A DNA stretch of 64,000 nucleotides from assembly GCF_008704795.1 (NCBI RefSeq), contig NZ_CP023690.1, positions 1,550,001 through 1,614,000 on the forward strand, read 5' to 3'. Under the pieces are notes generated by a model. It saw only the letters and a program-made list of their open reading frames with translations, was not told where the DNA came from and did not search any database. Positions 42,775-51,554 of the stretch are shown piece by piece; position 1 is the first letter of the stretch, and each line of letters starts with the position of its first letter. The translations under genes were made by a program, and so were the position numbers. This DNA comes from Streptomyces spectabilis. Lineage in GTDB: Bacteria; Actinomycetota; Actinomycetes; Streptomycetales; Streptomycetaceae.

Positions 42775-45318
42775 TCAAAGGCGCTCAGAATGCCAGACGC
42801 TCGCCCCGCGCGCACCGTTGACCTCGGCGAAGTGCGCGGCGAAGGGCAGCGAGAGGACCATGGTGAGGCCGCCGCCGGGGGTGTCCTCCGGCGTGAGGGT
42901 GCCGTCCATCGCCTCGGCGAGGCCCCGCGACAGGGCGAGGCCGAGGCCGAGCCCCGTGGTGTTGTCGGTGTCGCCGAGGCGCTGGAACGGCTCGAAGACG
43001 CGGTCGCGGTCGGCGGCCGGGAGGCCGGGGCCCCGGTCGACGACGCGCACCTCGACGCGGCCCGCCAGGGCGCTCGCGGTGACCAGGACCCGGCCGCCGG
43101 GCGGGGTGTGCCGCGCGGCGTTGTTGACGAGGTTGGCGAGCACGCGCTCCAGGAGCGGCGGGTCGGCGAGGACCGCCGGGATCTCCTCCAGGCCGCCGGT
43201 GTCCACGGGGCAGGCGGGCGGCAGCGAGTCGAGGGCGGGGCCGAGGACCTCTTCGAGTGCGGTGGCACGCAGCTGAAGCGTGAGCGCGCCCGCCTGGAGA
43301 CGGCTCATGTCGAGCAGGTTGTCGACGAGTCGGCCAAGACGGGTCAGGGACTCCTCCGCGGTGGCGAGCAGCTCCTGCCGGTCCTGCTCGCAGAAGTCCA
43401 GGTCGGGGCTGCGCAGCGAGCCGATCGCGGCGAGGGCCGCGGCCAGCGGGGTGCGCAGGTCGTGGCCGACGGCCCGCAGCAGGGCCGTGCGCATCCGGTC
43501 GGCCGCCTTGACCGGCTCCACCTCGGCGGCGGCCTCGGCGAGCCGGGCCCGCTCCACGGCGGCGCCGACGTGCGCGGCGAACGCGGCGAGCACGCGCCGG
43601 TCGGCGGACGGCAGGGTGCGCCCGCGCAGCACCAGATAGGTGTCGTCGCCCGCGGGCACGGCGGTCACCAGGGGGTCGGTGGTGTCGGGCGGCTGCTCGA
43701 CGAGTTCGGCGGCCGTCACGCCGAAGGCCTCGCGGGCCCGTTCGAGGAGCGCGGGGACGGGGCGGCCGCCGCGCACGATGGTGCCCGCGAGCGCGGACAT
43801 CGTCTCGGCCTCGGCGGTGGCGCGCGCGGAGCGCCGGGACTGGCGCAGCGAGCGGTCGACGACGGCGGCGACGGTGGCCGCGACGATCACGAACACCGCG
43901 AGCGCCAGCATGCTGTTGGGGTCGCCGAGCGTGAAGTGCCCGACGGGCGGCATGAACCAGTAGTTGAGCAGCAGCGACGCGGTCACGGACGCGACCACCG
44001 CGGAGGCCACGCCGCCGATGCAGGCCACGCCCACCACGGCGAGCAGGAAGAGCAGCGCCTCACTGGTGAGGTTCAGGTGCCCGCGGGCGACGTCCAGGTC
44101 GAGCAGGAAGGTGAGGGCGAGGGGCAGGAGCAGCCCCGCCACGGGACCCGCGACGCGGCGGGGGCCCGAGAGGGTGCGTCTGCGGGAGGGCAGGAGCGTG
44201 CCGTGTCCGGCGCGTTCGTGCGTGACGGTGTGGACGTCGATGGCCCCGGAGGCCGCCACGACGGTCTCGCCGGTGCCGCGCCCGGTGAGGAACCGCTCGA
44301 AGCGGCCGCGGCGGCTGGAGCCGAGGACGAGCTGGGTGGCGTTCTCGGCGCGCGCGAACTCCACGAGGGCGCTCGCCACGTCGTCGCCGACCACGGAGTG
44401 GTAGCTGCCGCCGAGGTCCTCCACCAGGCGCCGCTGCCGGGTCAGGGCGGCGTGCGAGGTCCCGGCGGCGAGGCCGTCGCTGCGCGTGATGTGCACGGCG
44501 AGCAGTTCGCCGCCCACCGAGCGGTCGGCGATGCGGGCGGCGCGGCGGACCAGGGTGTCGCCCTCGGGCCCGCCGGTGAGGCCGACGACGACGCGCTCGC
44601 GGGTCTCCCACACGCCGCCGATGCCGTGCTCGGAGCGGTAGGCCTGGAGGGCCTCGTCGACGCGGTCGGCCAGCCACAGCAGGGCTAGCTGGCGCAGGGC
44701 CGTGAGGTTGCCGGGGCGGAAGTAGTTCGCGAGGGCCGCGTCGACGTGCTCGGGGGCGTGGATGTTGCCGTGCGCCATGCGGCGGCGCAGCGACTCGGGG
44801 GCGATGTCGACCAGTTCGATCTGGTGGGCGCGGCGCACCACCTCGTCGGGGACGGTCTCGGCCTGCGGCACCTTGGTGATCTCCTCGACGACGTCGTTGA
44901 GGGACTCCATGTGCTGGATGTTGACCGTGGTCACGACGTCGATCCCGGCGGTGAGCAGCCGGTCGACGTCCTGCCAGCGCTTGGGGTTGCGGCCCTCGCC
45001 CGGCACGTTGGTGTGGGCGAGGTCGTCGACGAGCACGACCCGGGGGCGGCGGGCGAGCAGCGCGTCCAGGTCCAGCTCGGTGAACTCCTCGCCCCGGTAG
45101 GAGCAGCGGGCGCGGTCGACGGCTCGCACGCCGCCGGCCCGCGCCTGCGCCAGGGCGGCTTCGGTGTGCGGCCGCCCGTGGCACTCCACGAGGCCGACGA
45201 CGACGTCCGCGCCGCGTGCGGCCCTGCGGCGGCCTTCGTCGAGCATGCGGCAGGTCTTGCCGACCCCCGGTGCCGCGCCGAGGTAGATCTTCAGCTGTCC
45301 GGGTCGTACGTCCGTCAT
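42775..45318 (-). CDS. kdpD: KdpD-type sensor histidine kinase (copy 2)
   Basis: 847 residues, same layout as the neighbouring copy. Walker A GAAPGVGKT at 14-22, VLVDDLAHTNVPGEGRNPKRWQDVDR shortened, universal-stress-like domain (VVGLTGGPEGDTLVRRA), four membrane segments, HisKA VGHDLRTPLAAAL and HATPase VDRGPGLPAADRDRVFEPFQRLG. By eye the N-terminal domains of the two copies agree at well over half of positions, while the GAF and C-terminal parts differ more, so this is an old duplication. The start lies 10 bases after the kdpF stop, exactly where kdpA is expected. Confidence 0.9.
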   Translation of the reverse strand: MTDVRPGQLKIYLGAAPGVGKTCRMLDEGRRRAARGADVVVGLVECHGRPHTEAALAQARAGGVRAVDRARCSYRGEEFTELDLDALLARRPRVVLVDDLAHTNVPGEGRNPKRWQDVDRLLTAGIDVVTTVNIQHMESLNDVVEEITKVPQAETVPDEVVRRAHQIELVDIAPESLRRRMAHGNIHAPEHVDAALANYFRPGNLTALRQLALLWLADRVDEALQAYRSEHGIGGVWETRERVVVGLTGGPEGDTLVRRAARIADRSVGGELLAVHITRSDGLAAGTSHAALTRQRRLVEDLGGSYHSVVGDDVASALVEFARAENATQLVLGSSRRGRFERFLTGRGTGETVVAASGAIDVHTVTHERAGHGTLLPSRRRTLSGPRRVAGPVAGLLLPLALTFLLDLDVARGHLNLTSEALLFLLAVVGVACIGGVASAVVASVTASLLLNYWFMPPVGHFTLGDPNSMLALAVFVIVAATVAAVVDRSLRQSRRSARATAEAETMSALAGTIVRGGRPVPALLERAREAFGVTAAELVEQPPDTTDPLVTAVPAGDDTYLVLRGRTLPSADRRVLAAFAAHVGAAVERARLAEAAAEVEPVKAADRMRTALLRAVGHDLRTPLAAALAAIGSLRSPDLDFCEQDRQELLATAEESLTRLGRLVDNLLDMSRLQAGALTLQLRATALEEVLGPALDSLPPACPVDTGGLEEIPAVLADPPLLERVLANLVNNAARHTPPGGRVLVTASALAGRVEVRVVDRGPGLPAADRDRVFEPFQRLGDTDNTTGLGLGLALSRGLAEAMDGTLTPEDTPGGGLTMVLSLPFAAHFAEVNGARGASVWHSERL

Positions 45319-45328
45319 CGCGCCGGTG

Positions 45329-45418
45329 TCAGAACCTCTCGGGGTAGAGCCGCGCGAGGACGAGGTACCCGACGAGGGCGGCGGCGATCAGAAGTCCCAC
45401 CACATTCTCGGCGCTCAT
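45329..45418 (-). CDS. kdpF: KdpF, small subunit of the K+-transporting ATPase
   Basis: 29 residues, one membrane helix: MSAENVVGLL, then IAAALVGYLVLARL and the ending YPERF. The pattern (short acidic start, GYLVLA helix, YPERF end) is that of actinobacterial KdpF, which stabilises the KdpABC complex. In the standard operon kdpA follows at once; here kdpD follows after 10 bases, and kdpA, kdpB and kdpC are absent. An Arg in the middle of the helix end (VLARLYP where Leu is common) may weaken insertion. Confidence 0.8.
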   Translation of the reverse strand: MSAENVVGLLIAAALVGYLVLARLYPERF

Positions 45419-45480
45419 GTCCCTCAACTCCCTGGCGTCCTGGGTGACTTCTCCCACCGAAGCGGGTGCCGGGCGCCGTG

Positions 45481-45539
45481 GACACGGCCCTTGACGCATC
45501 CTTGGCAGCGCTCACCAGGACGTTGACACGGCCTTGACG
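45481..45539. promoter_or_regulatory. direct repeat upstream of kdpF
   Basis: GACACGGCCCTTGACG (45481-45496) and GACACGGCCTTGACG (45525-45539) are near-identical and start 44 bases apart, about four helical turns. They lie 62-121 bases before the kdpF start on the promoter side. A KdpE-like or other activator could bind them; assignment is inference. Confidence 0.45.
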
Positions 45540-45586
45540 TGCGATCCCGCGGCTGCGGCACCGCACGTCCGGCGCACCGGCCGGGC

Positions 45587-46483
45587 CTAGCGCAGGGACT
45601 CGATCGCGCGGGCCATGCTCTCGCTGCCGTGGCCCTCGGCCAGCTGCCGCTGGAAGAGCTCGTGCAGCGGCTGGAGCAGGTCGACGCCGACGCCCTGGTC
45701 CCTGGTCGCGGTGAGGATGTTGGCGAGCCCGACGGCGTTGATGTCGATGTTCGACGTCTGGGTGCGGTAGTCGCGCGCGTCGATCTCGGCGGCGAAGGCG
45801 GGCAGCGCGCCGAGGGCCTCCTTCAGCCAGCGGACCAGGAGTTCGGTGACCGGCGCCGCCTCGATCCCGGCCGAGCGGCCGACGGCGACGGTCTGGAAGA
45901 AGCCGGCGAACATCCCGTACATGCCGCTGAGCAGGGCCACGTCGTGCACCGGCGCGAGCCCGGCGTCGGCGCCGACGAACACCGGCGAGCCGAGCGGCTC
46001 GAGGAGCGCCCGGTACGCGGCGAAGGCGTCGGCGTCGCCGCTGTACAGGACGAAGGCCTCCGGCGTTCCGATGGTCTGCGGGATCGCGTACACCGCGCCG
46101 TCGACGTAGGCAGCGCCCCGCCCGGTGACCCAGGTGCCCAGCTCGCGGGCGGGGTCCGGGGTGCCCGATGTCAGGTTGACGACGACGCGGCCCGCCAGGG
46201 CGTCGCCGACGGGGGTGAGCAGGTCACGGACCGTCGTGTAGTCGAGGACGCAGACGACGACCAGTTCGCCGGCCTCGACGGCGGCGGTCGGCGTGGGCGC
46301 GAGGGCGGCGCCCAGCGCGACCAGTTCGTCCGCCTTGCGCTGCGAGCGGTTCCAGACGGTGACCTTGTGGCCCTGGTCGAGGAAGGCGCGGGCGAGGGCC
46401 TGCCCGAGGTTGCCGAGGCCGATGACGGTGACCGTGGTGGGCGCGGGGGCGGCCGCGGGGGTGGCGGGAGTTGCGCTGCTCAT
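45587..46483 (-). CDS. imine-reductase-like NADPH-dependent oxidoreductase
   Basis: 298 residues. N-terminal Rossmann domain with TVIGLGNLGQALARAFLDQGHKVTVWNRS shortened (GLGNLG at about 22-27) and the all-helical C-terminal domain of beta-hydroxyacid dehydrogenase/imine reductases. VDGAVYAIPQTIGTPEAFVLYSG is the segment where imine reductases place their catalytic Asp or Tyr. LSGMYGMFAGFFQTVAVGRSAG follows. The ATG at 46481-46483 has GGAG eight bases upstream. Divergent from a large SARP regulator, which may control it. It may reduce a cyclic imine in a secondary pathway; the substrate is unknown. Confidence 0.82.
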   Translation of the reverse strand: MSSATPATPAAAPAPTTVTVIGLGNLGQALARAFLDQGHKVTVWNRSQRKADELVALGAALAPTPTAAVEAGELVVVCVLDYTTVRDLLTPVGDALAGRVVVNLTSGTPDPARELGTWVTGRGAAYVDGAVYAIPQTIGTPEAFVLYSGDADAFAAYRALLEPLGSPVFVGADAGLAPVHDVALLSGMYGMFAGFFQTVAVGRSAGIEAAPVTELLVRWLKEALGALPAFAAEIDARDYRTQTSNIDINAVGLANILTATRDQGVGVDLLQPLHELFQRQLAEGHGSESMARAIESLR

Positions 46484-46646
46484 GGTGTCGCTCCGTGGTG
46501 AGGGGCCGGGCTCTTGGCCGCCGCGGCCTGTGGTCATCACCCTGCTGGCGGGCGCTTTCGGTCGGCTGTCGGTTCGCTGCCGCCGTGCTGCCGCCGCACT
46601 GCCGTCGTGCTGTCACGGGGGTGATCGCGCCGCTCACCTGGCGGGA

Positions 46647-46652
46647 TATCGT
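46647..46652 (+). promoter_or_regulatory. possible -10 element of the SARP gene
   Basis: TATCGT, seven bases, then ATG 46660, with no ribosome site. Weaker than the other leaderless cases because of the spacing. Confidence 0.35.
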
Positions 46653-46659
46653 CGTCGGC

Positions 46660-49600
46660 ATGCGATTCGGGGTGCTCGGTCCGCTGATGGTGCGGACGAC
46701 GGACGGCGCGGCCGTCACCGTGCCGGGCGCCAAGGTCCGTGCGCTGCTCGCCCAGTTGCTGGTGCACCCCGGGCGGCCGGTCTCCGCCGAGCGGCTGATC
46801 GACGGGCTGTGGGGCGGGGCGCTGCCGGACCACCCGGCCAACGCCCTCCAGGGCAAGGTGTCCCAGCTGCGCCGAGCCCTGGAGAAGGCCGAGCCGGGCG
46901 GCCGTGACCTGGTCGCGTCGGGGCCCGCCGGGTACGCGCTGCGCGTCGCGCCGGACGACGTGGACGCGACCCGCTTCACGGCCCTCGTCGAGCGGGCGCG
47001 CGGCGCCGACGGGCCGCGCGAGCGGGTGCGGCTCCTCACGGACGCCCTGGACCTGTGGCGCGGCGACGCGTTCGCGGACTTCGCCGGGGAGGCGTTCGCG
47101 CGGGGCGCGGTCGACCGGCTCGACGAGGCCCGGCTCACCGCACGGGAGGAGCAGGCCGAGGCGCGCCTCGACCTCGGCGAGCACGGGCCGCTGGCCGCGG
47201 ACCTCGCCGGTCTGGTCGTCCGCCATCCCGCGCGGGAGCGGCTGCGGGCGGCGCAGCTGCGGGCGCTGTACCGGTCGGGCCGCCAGACGGAGGCCCTCGC
47301 CGCGTACGAGGACCTGCGGCGCCGCCTCGCCGATGACCTCGGGCTCGTGCCGGGCCCGGACCTGGCCGCGCTGCACGGGGCGATCCTGCGCCAGGACCCG
47401 GCGCTCGACGGGCCGCCCCCGGCGCCCCGAGGGGCGTCTCCCGCGCCCGCCGACCGGGACCCGCTCCCCCGCCCGCCGACCGGGGCCTCCGGCGCCCGCA
47501 CCAACCTGCCCGCCCCGGTCTCCGGCCTCGTCGGCCGGGACGACGCCGTGCCCGGTGTGCGTCGACTCCTCGGCGCCACCCGGCTGGTGACGCTCACCGG
47601 GCCGGGCGGCGTGGGCAAGACGCGGCTCGCGGTGGCGGCGGCGCGCGGGCTCGTGCCCGACTTCCCCGACGGGGTGTGGCTCGTCGAGCTGGCGGGGATC
47701 GACGCGGGCGGCGACCGGGCGGCGGAAGCCGTCGCGGAGGCCGTGACGCGGGCCCTCGGCCTCCACGAGGAACCCGGCGCGGGCCCGCCCCGGGATGCCG
47801 TGGCCCGGCTGACGGACGCGCTGCGCGCCCGGCGCCTGCTCCTCGTGCTCGACAACTGCGAGCACGTGGTGGACGCCGTGGCCGCGGTCGCCGCCGGCCT
47901 GCTGCGCGACGCGGCGGACCTCACCGTCCTCGCCACCAGCCAGGAGCCGCTCGACGTGAGCGGCGAGCGGGTGTTCCCCGTGCCGCCGCTCGAACTGGGC
48001 GGCGCCATGGAGCTGTTCGTCCGGCGGGCCGGGCTCGGCCCCGGCGCGGCGGCCCTCGGCGCGGACGACACGGAGGCCGTCGCGGAGCTGTGCGTACGGC
48101 TCGACGGGCTGCCGCTGGCCCTCGAACTCGCCGCCGCCCGGGTCCGCACGCTTGGCGTGCACGGCCTGCTGGCCCGTATCGACGACCGGTTCGCGCTGCT
48201 CGGCCGCGGCTTCCGCGGCGCCCCGGCCCGGCAGCGCACCCTCCGCGCGGTGATCGACTGGAGCTGGTCGCTGCTCAGCGAGCCCGAGCGCACGGTGCTT
48301 CGCCGGCTCGCCGTGCACGACGGCTGCGGCCTCGCCGGGGCGGAGGCGGTCGGCGCGGGCGGCGGGGTGCGCGCCCCGGACGTCCTCGACCTGCTCGCAC
48401 GGCTCGTGGACCGCTCCCTTGTGGTGGCGTCCGACCGGCCGGACGGGCCGCGCTACTGCGTCCTCGAATCCGTACGGGCGTACGGCGCCGAGCGGCTGCG
48501 CGACGCGGGCGAGTTCGAGGAGGTGCGCGAGCGGCACAGCGTCCACTACGCCGCCCTCGCCGAGCGCGGCGGCGCGGCGCTGCGCGGCCCGGAGCAGCGG
48601 CGGTGGCTGGAACGGCTCGACGAGGAGAGCGGCAATCTGCGCCGCGCCCTGGACACGGCGGTCGCGCGCGGGGCCGTGGAGCGGGCGCTGCGGATGGTGA
48701 ACTCCCTCGCCTGGTACTGGGTGCTGCGGGGCCGCGCGGCCGAGGCGCGCCGCTCCCTCGACGCGGCCCTGGCGCTCGCGCCCGTGGCCGCCGGGCTCGC
48801 GCCGGGGACGGCCGCGGCTCGGGCGCTCGCCCTCGCCTGGCGCACCGGCATCGCCCTGCGCGAGGGCGACGAGGGGTTCGCCGACGCCTGCGCCGGGACC
48901 GCCTCGGCGCCCGGGGCGCACCGGGACGTCGACCCGCCGCTCGCCGCCGCCCTGGCCGCGTACCAGCACGTCGACGACCCGTCGGGGCGCGCCACCGCGC
49001 TGTGGGTCCTCGGCGCGGCGCAGCTCGGCGCGGGCGCCGTGCGCACCGGGGAGCGCCTGGTGAACGAGGCGCTCGACGCCTTCGACGCGCTCGGCGACCG
49101 CTGGGGCACCGCCGCCGCGCTCAGCGTGCGGGCCCGGCACGCGATGGCGCACGGCGACCTGGCCGCGGTGCGGCGCGACAGCGAGCGCAGCGCGCTTCTG
49201 TTCCGCGAACTCGGCGACGCCGTGGGGCAGTTGCAGACGGTGTTCCCGCTGGCCGCGCTCAGCGAGATCGCGGGTGACTACGCCGAGGCGGCGCGGCTGC
49301 ACGACGAGGGTCTCGCCGTCGCGGAGCGGCTCGGCCTGTGGGCGGAGGCCTCCAAGCGCCTGTCCGGGCGTGGCCGGATCGCGCTGCTCACCGGTGATCT
49401 GGCGGGGGCCCGCGCCGCGCACGAGCGGGCCCTGGGCCTCGCGCGCGACCACGGCTTCCGCTCCGGCGAGATCGACGCCCTGATCGGCCTCGGGCTCGGC
49501 GCGCGCAGGGAGGGTGACCTGGACGGCGCCGAGCGGCACATGCGCGAGCTCCTCGCGTGGTTCCGCAGGGCCGACTACGGCCCGGGCGTGACGCTCGCGC

Positions 49601-49965
49601 TCGCCGAGCTCGGCTTCGCGGCGGAGCTGCGCGGCGACGCGGCGGCGGCCCGGGCCCTGCACGCGGACGGATTCGCGGCGGCACTGCCCCTGGGCGACCC
49701 GAGGGCGCTCGCCCTCGCCCTGGAGGGCCTCGCGGGCGCCGAGGCGGCCGCGGGGGCGCACGGCACGGCGGCGACGCTGCTCGGCGCGGCGGCGGCCGCC
49801 CGCGCGTCCGTGGGCACGCCGCTGCCGGACGCCGAGCGCGGGGACGTGGACCGCGCGGAGGCCGCGGCCCGCGCCCGCCTCGGCGCGGAGTCGTACACAA
49901 CCGCTTTCAAGCAAGGGCAGCGCTTGAGCCCGGTGGAAGCGCGCGGCCTCGTGGCCCCCGCTTAG
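46660..49965 (+). CDS. large SARP/AfsR-like regulator (BTAD, NB-ARC and TPR domains)
   Basis: 1101 residues. OmpR-like winged helix (MRFGVLGPLMV to about 95, with VRALLAQLLVHPGRPVSAERLIDGLWG shortened), bacterial transcription activator domain (about 96-245, ending AYEDLRRRLADDLGLVPGPDL), then an NB-ARC-type ATPase with Walker A GPGGVGKTRLA near residue 313 and Walker B LLLVLDNCEHVVDA near 393. The C-terminal 500 residues are TPR-like helical repeats. Such proteins activate antibiotic or other secondary genes. It is divergent from the imine-reductase-like gene, and no biosynthetic cluster surrounds it, so targets are unknown. Confidence 0.92.
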   Translation: MRFGVLGPLMVRTTDGAAVTVPGAKVRALLAQLLVHPGRPVSAERLIDGLWGGALPDHPANALQGKVSQLRRALEKAEPGGRDLVASGPAGYALRVAPDDVDATRFTALVERARGADGPRERVRLLTDALDLWRGDAFADFAGEAFARGAVDRLDEARLTAREEQAEARLDLGEHGPLAADLAGLVVRHPARERLRAAQLRALYRSGRQTEALAAYEDLRRRLADDLGLVPGPDLAALHGAILRQDPALDGPPPAPRGASPAPADRDPLPRPPTGASGARTNLPAPVSGLVGRDDAVPGVRRLLGATRLVTLTGPGGVGKTRLAVAAARGLVPDFPDGVWLVELAGIDAGGDRAAEAVAEAVTRALGLHEEPGAGPPRDAVARLTDALRARRLLLVLDNCEHVVDAVAAVAAGLLRDAADLTVLATSQEPLDVSGERVFPVPPLELGGAMELFVRRAGLGPGAAALGADDTEAVAELCVRLDGLPLALELAAARVRTLGVHGLLARIDDRFALLGRGFRGAPARQRTLRAVIDWSWSLLSEPERTVLRRLAVHDGCGLAGAEAVGAGGGVRAPDVLDLLARLVDRSLVVASDRPDGPRYCVLESVRAYGAERLRDAGEFEEVRERHSVHYAALAERGGAALRGPEQRRWLERLDEESGNLRRALDTAVARGAVERALRMVNSLAWYWVLRGRAAEARRSLDAALALAPVAAGLAPGTAAARALALAWRTGIALREGDEGFADACAGTASAPGAHRDVDPPLAAALAAYQHVDDPSGRATALWVLGAAQLGAGAVRTGERLVNEALDAFDALGDRWGTAAALSVRARHAMAHGDLAAVRRDSERSALLFRELGDAVGQLQTVFPLAALSEIAGDYAEAARLHDEGLAVAERLGLWAEASKRLSGRGRIALLTGDLAGARAAHERALGLARDHGFRSGEIDALIGLGLGARREGDLDGAERHMRELLAWFRRADYGPGVTLALAELGFAAELRGDAAAARALHADGFAAALPLGDPRALALALEGLAGAEAAAGAHGTAATLLGAAAAARASVGTPLPDAERGDVDRAEAAARARLGAESYTTAFKQGQRLSPVEARGLVAPA

Positions 49966-50418
49966 GCCTCTCACCTGGGCCGACACCTCTCATCACCCCT
50001 GCTTCAGCGTCCGCCTCAGGTGTCCCGGGAGCTCCATTGGCCCCGGCGATTACCGGCTCGCGCCCTCCCGGTCAAGCACCGGTTTCCGGTCGAAGCCCAC
50101 GCCGCGGAAAACGACCAACCGCTCATTTTCCCAGGTCAGAGGGTTGTTTTGGGTTATACCACCAGTGTCAAAACGGCGCGCCGCACGGTCCGCGGACGCA
50201 CTCCCGCATACGTTGAGCTGCCCGAACGACCATGCGTGCCTCGCTCAGCGGACGCACGCATCCGGAAATCGACCATCAGTTTGCTGCTTACTCAGCGCAC
50301 TTGCCAGACTCCCCAACGCAATCGCCGCTACGGCACGCAACCCGTCCGTAACGCGCAGCAGTATCGGTACGCAACACCCATTCTCGTACCACTCACCCGC
50401 AGTTGAAGGAGCATCAAA
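49966..50418. promoter_or_regulatory. long leader/promoter region of the subtilisin-inhibitor gene
   Basis: 453 bases, clearly poorer in GC than the flanks. It holds GGTTATACCACC near 50153 as a possible -10 region and AAGGAG eight bases before the GTG start. No gene is visible. Long promoter regions are known for this highly secreted inhibitor. Confidence 0.4.
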
Positions 50419-50865
50419 GTGCGTCACCTCAAGACCGTGAGCGCGGCCGCGGCCGTGGCCGCCGGAGTCCTGACCGTCTCGGCGGTCGCGACGGGCGCGG
50501 CCCAGGCCGCCCCGCCGAAGCCGATGGGCCTGTACGCGCCCTCGGACCTCGTGCTCACCGTCGGCCAGGGCGAAGACGCCGCCTCGGCCACGGTGCAGCG
50601 CGCGGTCACCCTGACGTGCGCGCCCAAGGCCTCGGGCACCCACCCGGCACCGCGTGCCGCCTGCGCGGAGGCCGGCGCCGTGAACGCGCGGTTCGACGCG
50701 CTCGTGGACAAGGAGCCCAAGACCTTGTGCACCAAGGAGTGGAACCCGGTCGTCGTCTCCGTGAGCGGTGTCTGGCAGGGCAAGCACGTCGCCTGGACGA
50801 CCACGTTCGGCAACCCCTGCACGAAGGACGCGGCGCTCGCCGAGGGGGCGCTCCTGAACTTCTGA
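50419..50865 (+). CDS. subtilisin-inhibitor-like (SSI) secreted protease inhibitor
   Basis: 148-residue precursor. The signal peptide ends at AQA (residues 28-30), and the mature part begins APPKPMGLYAPSDLVLTV. Four Cys at 67, 82, 104 and 134 give the two expected disulfides. The reactive loop is LCTKEWNP, where the family prototype has CPMVYDP, so P1 is Lys106 and P1' is Glu107. A Lys at P1 points to trypsin-like targets rather than subtilisin; Glu at P1' is uncommon to my knowledge. SGVWQGKHVAW is the conserved strand. Strong AAGGAG ribosome site and a downstream 13-bp terminator suggest high expression. Confidence 0.93.
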   Translation: MRHLKTVSAAAAVAAGVLTVSAVATGAAQAAPPKPMGLYAPSDLVLTVGQGEDAASATVQRAVTLTCAPKASGTHPAPRAACAEAGAVNARFDALVDKEPKTLCTKEWNPVVVSVSGVWQGKHVAWTTTFGNPCTKDAALAEGALLNF

Positions 50866-50926
50866 CGGCCCGCCCGTCCCCCTTGACCCCTCGGCCACCT
50901 TTCGTGGGGGGAGGCAGCCGAGGTAC

Positions 50927-50959
50927 GCGGCCCCCGATGTCCCGAGCATCGGGGGCCGC
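50927..50959 (+). terminator. strong hairpin terminator of the SSI gene
   Basis: GCGGCCCCCGATG, seven-base loop, CATCGGGGGCCGC: a perfect 13-bp stem 62 bases after the SSI stop. Confidence 0.72.
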
Positions 50960-51089
50960 ACAATGCCGTCTTGCGGCGGCCGGCGGCGCCGGGGACGCGG
51001 GCGCACGGGAAGAGTTCGCGGGTCCGGCCGGTTGGCACCAACCGGACCGGCACGCGGCCGGCCCGTACGCCCTTGTCTGAGGAGCCCGC

Positions 51090-51554
51090 ATGAGCACAGC
51101 GGACGACCGCACACTGGACGGCGAGTACGTCCCCAACGCCTGGGACTGGGTGGCGGAACACGTCGCCCGCTACGAGTCCAGCGGCGGCCTGGACGGCACC
51201 ATGCTGCACGGCTTCCCCACCGTCGTCCTCACCACCAGGGGCGCCCGGTCCGGGAAGATCCGCAAGACCCCGGTGATCCGGGTGAGCGACGGCGAGCGCT
51301 ACGCCGCCGTCGGCTCCGTCGGCGGCGCGCCCAAGCACCCCGCCTGGTACCACAACGTGCTCGCCCACCCCCGCGTACGACTCCAGGACGGCCCCGTGGT
51401 CAAGGAGTACGAGGCGCGCGTCGCCGAGGGCGAGGAGCGCGCCGCGTGGTGGGCGCGGGCGGTGGAGACCTTCCCCCAGTACGCCGAGTACCAGCGGCAG
51501 ACCGAGCGGGTGCTGCCCGTGGTGGTCCTCGAGGTCGTGGCAGCGGACGCGTGA
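51090..51554 (+). CDS. F420-dependent nitroreductase-family (DDN-like) oxidoreductase
   Basis: 154 residues, deazaflavin-dependent nitroreductase group: WVAEHVARYESSGGLDG, VVLTTRGARSGKIRKTPVIRV with the cofactor-phosphate-binding RSGK(x)RKTP, VGSVGGAPKHPAWYHNVLAHPRVRL shortened, and the end AEYQRQTERVLPVVVLEV. These proteins reduce quinones, enones or nitro compounds with F420H2 in actinobacteria. GAGGAG lies before the ATG. The stop overlaps the next GTG (GTGA), forming a two-gene operon with a GNAT protein. Confidence 0.9.
   Translation: MSTADDRTLDGEYVPNAWDWVAEHVARYESSGGLDGTMLHGFPTVVLTTRGARSGKIRKTPVIRVSDGERYAAVGSVGGAPKHPAWYHNVLAHPRVRLQDGPVVKEYEARVAEGEERAAWWARAVETFPQYAEYQRQTERVLPVVVLEVVAADA

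Noticed and set aside
45329..45418. kdpF as a chance hydrophobic frame
   Set aside because: Length, GYLVLA helix, YPERF ending and position before kdpD fit KdpF too well.
46537..49986. Long minus-strand open frame opposite the SARP regulator
   Set aside because: Mirror of the GC-rich SARP coding strand; composition is not protein-like.
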